Below are positions 59,101 through 64,000 of a stretch of 64,000 bases of DNA, piece by piece; within the stretch, counting starts at the first letter, position 1; the number at the start of each line of letters is the position of its first letter. Position numbers and translations under genes: made by a program. The DNA comes from Linanthus parryae (Eukaryota; Streptophyta; Magnoliopsida; Ericales; Polemoniaceae): the NCBI GenBank assembly GCA_023055425.1, contig JALGPY010000007.1, positions 15,944,001-16,008,000 on the forward strand, in the 5' to 3' direction. The notes under the pieces were generated by a model. It saw only the letters and a list, made by a program, of their open reading frames with translations. It was not told the DNA's origin and made no database searches.

Positions 59101-60467
59101 TAAAGCACGGTGTGTCAAAGCCTGACATTCGCCGTTGGTTGGTAAGCAAATGCGGAGAACCCTCAGGTAATTATTTTGAGTGATATGCGCATACTAGGCT
59201 TTAGTCACTTGAAGCAAAATCATGACTGGTTTACTCGCGTCCCAGGTCACGCTTCTCTTAAAGATTTGCTTAGTGAAGATACACTGATAGGGCACGGTTC
59301 CACGTCCCTAGTGTACGATGAGGATACCTTAATCCCACCTTCGCGTGGAGGTGCTTATTCTTAGCTTTAGCAAAGATAGTGAAATAACTTATAACACAAG
59401 TTACCTCATATTGTCGCATTTGGTATCGCAGGTCATGCTGAGGAACCTGAGCTGGAGCAGAGAAGTCAGCCTTCTTCATCCCATGTTCCAATCTCGAGTT
59501 CTCATACTGAGAAGCCTGTCGCGGACGCTGGACATGTAAGTGAGCGTCTCGAGGATGTCATCGAGCTCTCCGATGATGTCGAAGCTGATGCTGTGCGGAT
59601 GGACGAAAGTGTCCGTACTGGTGGTGAGGAGGAAAGGACCAGCGATGCTGCCATTTCCGCATCCGGGAATGTCCGTCCAGCGACCTCGGTTGTGCCTCCG
59701 GCGATGACTGAGCCAGGAGCACCTATTCCTGCGTGGAGCATTTGGGGCTCGCAGGTTGGGAATGTAATCGCAGCTGGTGCAGCTTACACTCTTCCTCCTA
59801 ACTATGAGAGTTTGGAGCTCGCAGCTGATAGGAGAGCCATGGAGCGAGGGCAGTCTTCGAACAACCCGGTGGCTCGCATTCCTTCTATTCATGAAATTCT
59901 GGAAGGGACCGGTAAGCAGAGATTTTACCATTCGTACGTCGCATTATTTGCTTGCTAGTTTTGACATCATGACTTGTTTTTGACGTCTCAGGTTTGAAGC
60001 AAACCGATGTAGACTGGGTGGTTCGAATGCGCCTCAGATACCCCCGATCGTTTGTGAGGTGTCTGGAGATCAGTCCTTTTGACAGGAGGCTATTCCTTAC
60101 TGAAGCCATCTGGATACTAGAGCAGCTGTGTGCGGCTACACCTGCGACCATTTCGGCCCAGAGTGCTGAATTGCTGTGTGGCATGTGCCAAAATCTCGTG
60201 CTCAAAGTCCAAGGCAGACTTGGCTTTAAATTCCTCAAGGACAGAGTTACACTGATTCGCGCAGCTGTAACTTTGAATCTCGGTCACCAGAATCTCGCAG
60301 CTGAGATGCAGAAGGTGGAGCAGCAAAAGCAAAAGGTTGATGAAGCTGTAAAGCTGTATCAGGAAATGAATGCCAAGTGCGAGCAACTGAAGCAAGAAGT
60401 GAAACAAGTGGAGAAGCTGAGCGAGCAGTTCGCACCCCAGGACTCCTTAGTCAAAAATTTGTTTTGA
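56183..60467 (+). CDS. Plant mobile domain (PMD) protein, six exons, antisense within a gypsy element
   Basis: Exons read by GT-AG and frame: 56183-58063, 58137-58617, 58696-59166, 59246-59350, 59432-59911, 59992-60467. Introns are 73, 78, 79, 81 and 80 bp; the first is phase 0, the others phase 1. The product is about 1297 residues with no internal stop. Residues about 75-380 fit the PMD (aminotransferase-like) family: LLSRYSPATHTFHFAEFEAAPTLEDV at about 143-168 (cited in part), YHLTLCAFLCAWLSRYLIDG at about 268-287, and WVFERWPSYAP near 352. An acidic and basic low-complexity centre follows (EEEEERQEP; RRRQREEEELELVKQR), then a C-terminal coiled coil (MQKVEQQKQKVDEAVKLYQE). PMD proteins (MAIN/MAIL type) act in the nucleus in genome stability and silencing, and PMDs also occur in transposons. 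A role in helping this element is inference. Exon 4 could be optional (35 codons, in frame). Confidence 0.82.
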
Positions 60468-61989
60468 CTTTTCGAATTTTTTTTGAAAAGAAAACAGGAA
60501 AATGGCTGAGACATTAATGTAATGTTTTGAACATTAATGTGATATTGCTAGGGTTTCTCCCCCTTCTTTTTTAACAACAAACAAAGAGTTTGCCCGTTTT
60601 GCCCCTTTCGGGATTTGATTGGACATTTCTGTGCATATCCAATTATGACATCAGCAATTGATTCTTTGCTTGATTTTCGTGCTAATTTCTCGGCAGATAA
60701 GCACGCTTCCGTTGGGAAGTCCATCCGAATCATGACTATCCGTCATTTATTAGGATACGCAACTGAATCGTCGTAGCCTTTAGTAGGGTAATTGATTGTT
60801 ACCGCTTTTCAAGGCGTAAGTGATTGAACTTACCCTCTTTTTGAATTTGCTGACTCATCTTAAGCAACCGAAGAGTCTCTACAGGGCCTATATAAACCCT
60901 GCCTTTGCCATTTGGGTTCTTCATCCCAAACATGTGCTTTGCCGTGAGTCCTTACGACTGCTGGCTTCAACGCTTGTTTTTCGTTGATTCACGGCAACTT
61001 CAGGCTTTGAATCCTGAGTTTGCGCTTTGTGCCATAAAAATAGTTTCCAAGATCCACTTTATGAGGCTCATTGCCGTTTATAACCATCATAAAGAGGATG
61101 CAGATAATACCTCATGTGTGTTCGAAGAAATTTCTTCGTGTATTATGTGTGCAGGTCATGTTTCCGGCCGCCTCGTGGCGAGGTGCAGCGCCGTAGTGAC
61201 CGTGCTACCGTCTCGTAATGAACGGCGTGATTCTTCTTCAGCAGTAATGAAGAAGAATCCGTTGTCCTCACATTTGTGAGGTCGGGGTGCTCGTCAATGC
61301 CCTTGTCCAACATGACAAGGAATCCATCACCAGAGGAATGACTGCTTCGCCTGTTGCGCGGAGTATCCTTTGTCGGCACAGGAAGCTCCTCCGGCGCCTA
61401 TCTTGGTCAGACAGAGGCTTTTGTCATTCCTTGGGGTCTTGGGCGTATCGTATCCCTGACCTTGCTGCTAGGGATGTGGCGAATGACAAGTTGATCTCTT
61501 CGCGGCAGCATCCCTTTTGCTATAGATCTTTGGCCTCAGATCTGCGTACTGTGCTGCCGGTGTCAGGACCGGTGGATTCTCTCTTTTCTTAGTCGAGAGT
61601 TCCCTTGGCGCATTTCTGGCTTATCAGCCATTTTTCGAATGTATTGTAAGCCATGTTGGCTGTGTAGTTAGATGCGAGCTTTTCGCTTGTAAGCTGCTAT
61701 CTAGATAGACAAATTGTAAGTCATTTGACTCATAATGATAAGTAGTATTTGTATCATCTGTTCTTTGCAACAAAATACAATTTCGCATGCGTTTCGGCTT
61801 GTTTTGCCTTGCATAATGACATGTAATGATTTCACATATGCGATGTCAATTTACAGATATTTCGCTAGATCATTTGAGATCGTTATTTCGCAGCTGTGCC
61901 ATCTTGACGGATGGGCTTGTAGTTGGTCGTTGTAAATCGTATGAGATCACGTTCACAACATTGTTATCGTTCCAGATAATTTTCCAGAG
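60468..61989 (+). other. No confident gene; second TATA-type promoter
   Basis: A good TATATAAA box lies at 60889-60896 in GGCCTATATAAACCC, about 420 bp after the PMD stop. The transcript would run toward the tandem array. The first ATG (60932) opens a 116-codon frame to 61279 without recognisable domains; an AG acceptor-like TGTGTGCAG at 61147-61155 could change it. It may be a second short gene or a non-coding transcript. The rest has no supported feature. Confidence 0.4.
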
Positions 61990-63300
61990 ATCAATCAAGA
62001 TCGTTGAGCTGTGCAAATTGCTATCATAGAAGATAGGCTTTGTTTGAGATCGTTTCTCGCATAAACTGCTATCACAGCAGACAGATCTTTAGAAGATCTA
62101 ATAAGATAACTCTGCACTCGTGTTGCCATCATATAAGACGGGTTTGGATAATTAACCAAAATTGCTATCGTAACAGATAGGCTTGAGAAGATCATTATAA
62201 GATCGCATCTGTATGGCCCGCTATCTCAAGAGATAGGCGTTAGATGATCGATTGAGATCGTTTTTGTATTTCGCTGCTATCGCAAAAGATAGACTTTGGA
62301 TGATCATGTAAGATCGTGTTTTCGTTTGGGTGCTATCGCAAGAGATAGGCTTTAATGATCACTTAAGATCGTATTTGTATTTGATTGCTACCATGAGAGA
62401 TAGGCTTCAGATGATCACTTAAGATCGCATTTGCATTTGGCTGCTATCGCAAGAGATAGGCTTTAATGATCACTTAAGATCGCATTTGTATTTGGCTGCT
62501 ATCGCAAGAGATAGGCTTTAATGATCACTTAAGATCGCATTTGCATTTGATTGCTACCATGGGAGATAGGCTTTAGATGATCACTTAAGATCGCATTTGC
62601 ATTTGATTGCTACCGTAAGAGATAGGCTTTAATGATCACTTAAGATCACATTTGTAGTGGCTGCCATCGTAGGAGATGGGCTTTAGATGATCACTTAAGA
62701 TCGCGTTCGCGTGTAACTGCTATCGTAAGAGATAGGCTTTAATGATCACTTAAGATCACATTTGTAGTGGCTGCCATCGTAGGAGATGGGCTTTAGATGA
62801 TCACTTAAGATCGCATTTGTATTTAATTGCTATCGTAAGAGATAGGCTTTAAATGATCGATTAAGATCGTATTTGTAGTGGCTGCCATCGTAGGAGATGG
62901 GCTTTAGATGATCGATTAAGATCGCATTTGTAGTGGCTGCCACCGTAGGAGATGGGCTTTAGATGATCGATTGAGATCGCGTTTGCTATCATATGAGATA
63001 GGCTTTGATGATCAATTAAGATCGCGTTCGCTATCGTAAGAGATAGGCTTTGATGATCATTTAAGATCGCGTTCGCTATCGTAAGAGATAGGCTTTGATG
63101 ATCAGTTAAGATCGCGTTCGCTATCGTAAGGGATAGGCTTTGATGATCAGTTAAGATCGCGTTCGCTATCGTAAGAGATAGGCTTTGATGATCATTTAAG
63201 ATCGCGTTCGCTATCGTAAGAGATAGGCTTTGATGATCAGTTAAGATCGCGTTCGCTATCGTAAGGGATAGGCTTTGATGATCAGTTAAGATCGTGTTTA
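61990..63300. repeat. Tandem repeat array, 55-58 bp degrading to 45 bp units
   Basis: Units share CTATCG(C/T)AAGAGATAGGCTTT then GATGATCA(C/G/T)TTAAGATCG. The left part has irregular units of about 55-58 bp. From 62986 the period is exactly 45 bp (unit starts 62986, 63031, 63076, 63121, 63166, 63211, 63256). Units 63031-63165 recur as 63166-63300 with only two end changes, giving a three-unit higher-order repeat. CTATC...GATAG can pair as a small hairpin in every unit. It is located in the 3' region of the gypsy element, where Ogre-like elements are known to generate satellite seeds. Confidence 0.9.
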
Positions 63301-63533
63301 CATTTGTTACTATTGAAGCGCATAAATCATTGTTAACAGTTGTAACAAATTAGATAATCAATATAAACAGCTGATAAATGTGAACTTCTCATTTGGGAGA
63401 ATTCTTTTATTGTGACATTCTCATATGGGAGAGATAGGATTACAATCCTCTCATATGGGAGAGGAGATTGCGAATATCGTAGCCACATGAGACATTAAGC
63501 AACGTTATCATAAAACGTATGAAACAAGAGAAG

Positions 63534-64000
63534 TCAGGGATAGTACTTCTTGATCCAGCGCATGTTGACTGAGCTTGGAGCTGAGGTTGTGCCGTGCAAC
63601 CTTCGTATGCTGCAGTAGCCGCTATCGAAGACTTCTGTGACTTTGAAGGGTCCCTCCCAATTAGCTGCGAACTTTGGGTGGGTTGCCTCTCGCATACAGT
63701 GATCAGATGCGCGCAAGACCAGGTCGCCAACTGCGAAATCCCGTCGCTGGACTGTCTTGTTGTAGGCGCGAGCGATTCTTTCTTGGTACCGCTTGTTAGT
63801 CCTTTTGGCTTGTTCTCGCTTTTCTTCCAGCAAGATTAAATCATGATCGCGTTGATTTTCGTAGAGCGCGTGGAAGGCCAGCCTTGCCGAATTGACTCTG
63901 ACCTCCGTAGGTACCACAGCTTCAGCCCCATAACATAGTAGAAATGGCGAGGCCCCTGTGGGTGTCCTTGGAGAAGTTCTGTAGGCCCACAGAGCTATGT
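63534..64000 (-). CDS. pol: Ty3/gypsy polyprotein, integrase C-terminus (partial)
   Basis: This is the last 155 codons of a pol polyprotein; the rest lies beyond the right edge. From the edge inward it reads LWAYRTSPRTPTG and YGAEAVVPTEV (end of the integrase core and linker typical of Tat/Athila-type gypsy elements). Then a charged helical stretch (LLEEKREQAKRTNKRYQERI) and the C-terminal domain FAVGDLVLRAS ... NWEGPFKVTEV ... MRWIKKYYP, ending at TAA on 63534-63536. Integrase inserts the cDNA into chromosomes. No lesion is visible in this part. The gene is convergent with the plus-strand PMD gene across the repeat array. Confidence 0.92.
   Translation of the reverse strand, partial: IALWAYRTSPRTPTGASPFLLCYGAEAVVPTEVRVNSARLAFHALYENQRDHDLILLEEKREQAKRTNKRYQERIARAYNKTVQRRDFAVGDLVLRASDHCMREATHPKFAANWEGPFKVTEVFDSGYCSIRRLHGTTSAPSSVNMRWIKKYYP

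Larger units (their letters stand above)
54866..64000 (-). mobile_element. Ty3/gypsy element of Tat/Ogre-like organisation, 3' part, continuing past the window
   Basis: Read on the minus strand: pol ends with an integrase C-terminus (64000 to 63534), followed by about 8 kb containing a tandem-repeat array, a long gene on the opposite strand, a polypurine tract (complement at 55492-55504, GAAAGGGGGC) and a 3' LTR (55491 to 54866). It inserted into the LINE RT at 54865, so CCTAC (54861-54865) should recur at the far end. A long hypervariable 3' region with tandem repeats, plus extra ORFs that may be antisense, is established for the Tat lineage (Ogre, Retand, Grande). Lineage assignment rests on this layout and the integrase type. 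The intact reading frames point to a young copy. Confidence 0.82.

Noticed and set aside
61990..63300. CRISPR array
   Set aside because: Units are contiguous without unique spacers and the DNA is a plant nuclear retrotransposon; this is a satellite-like tandem repeat.

Overview
The window is nuclear DNA of a flowering plant, most likely a eudicot with a large, repeat-rich genome. The evidence is a plant GASA gene with introns, a single-exon ZF-HD homeodomain gene, a nuclear tRNA-Asn, plant-type LINEs (DUF4283/CCHC ORF1), Ty1/copia and Ty3/gypsy LTR elements, and Stowaway, hAT, PIF/Harbinger and Mutator-like DNA elements. Host genes are few: tRNA-Asn (839-912, minus), a ZHD1-4-like transcription factor (13647-14720, minus) and a four-exon GASA/snakin peptide gene (48173-49263, plus). 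Most of the rest is nested transposons, and several can be bounded exactly by terminal repeats plus target-site duplications (TSDs).

Layout. 1-13 kb: AT-rich sequence with two hAT-type elements (3110-3606, 5850-6373), a 140-bp hAT MITE, a long-TIR element with a possible captured fragment (4613-6654), an internally deleted gypsy element (8631-10311, TSD AACTA) and a Stowaway MITE. 13-15 kb: the ZHD gene. 17-36 kb: a tRNA-derived SINE, 48-bp minisatellite, a degraded LTR element (18521-21240), a Mutator-like element (23096-25763) containing a deleted copia element, a PIF/Harbinger element (28454-29732), and a second short copia element (33910-35632). 36-40.5 kb: an LTR interrupted by a 1.64-kb solo LTR, then a 1.7-kb foldback element carrying a Stowaway MITE. 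40.7-47.8 kb: an almost full-length LINE with intact ORF1, broken ORF2 and a hAT element in its 3' UTR, ending about 200 bp upstream of the GASA TATA box. 49.5-50.5 kb: a short LINE-like retroelement with a 16-bp TSD. 51-54.9 kb: a second, broken LINE cut by the next element.

54866-64000 is the most interesting part. It is the 3' half of a minus-strand Ty3/gypsy element with Tat/Ogre-like organisation: integrase C-terminus at the right edge, then a long region with a tandem-repeat array, then a polypurine tract and a 626-bp LTR. On the opposite strand, between pol and LTR, lies an apparently intact six-exon gene (56183-60467). It encodes about 1297 residues with a plant mobile domain (PMD), an acidic middle and a coiled-coil end. 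All five introns are 73-81 bp, GT-AG and keep the frame. Extra antisense ORFs are known in this retrotransposon lineage, but a long intact spliced PMD gene here deserves attention.

Coordinates of terminal repeats and TSDs were read by eye from the sequence. Family names rest on recognised motifs, not on database searches.
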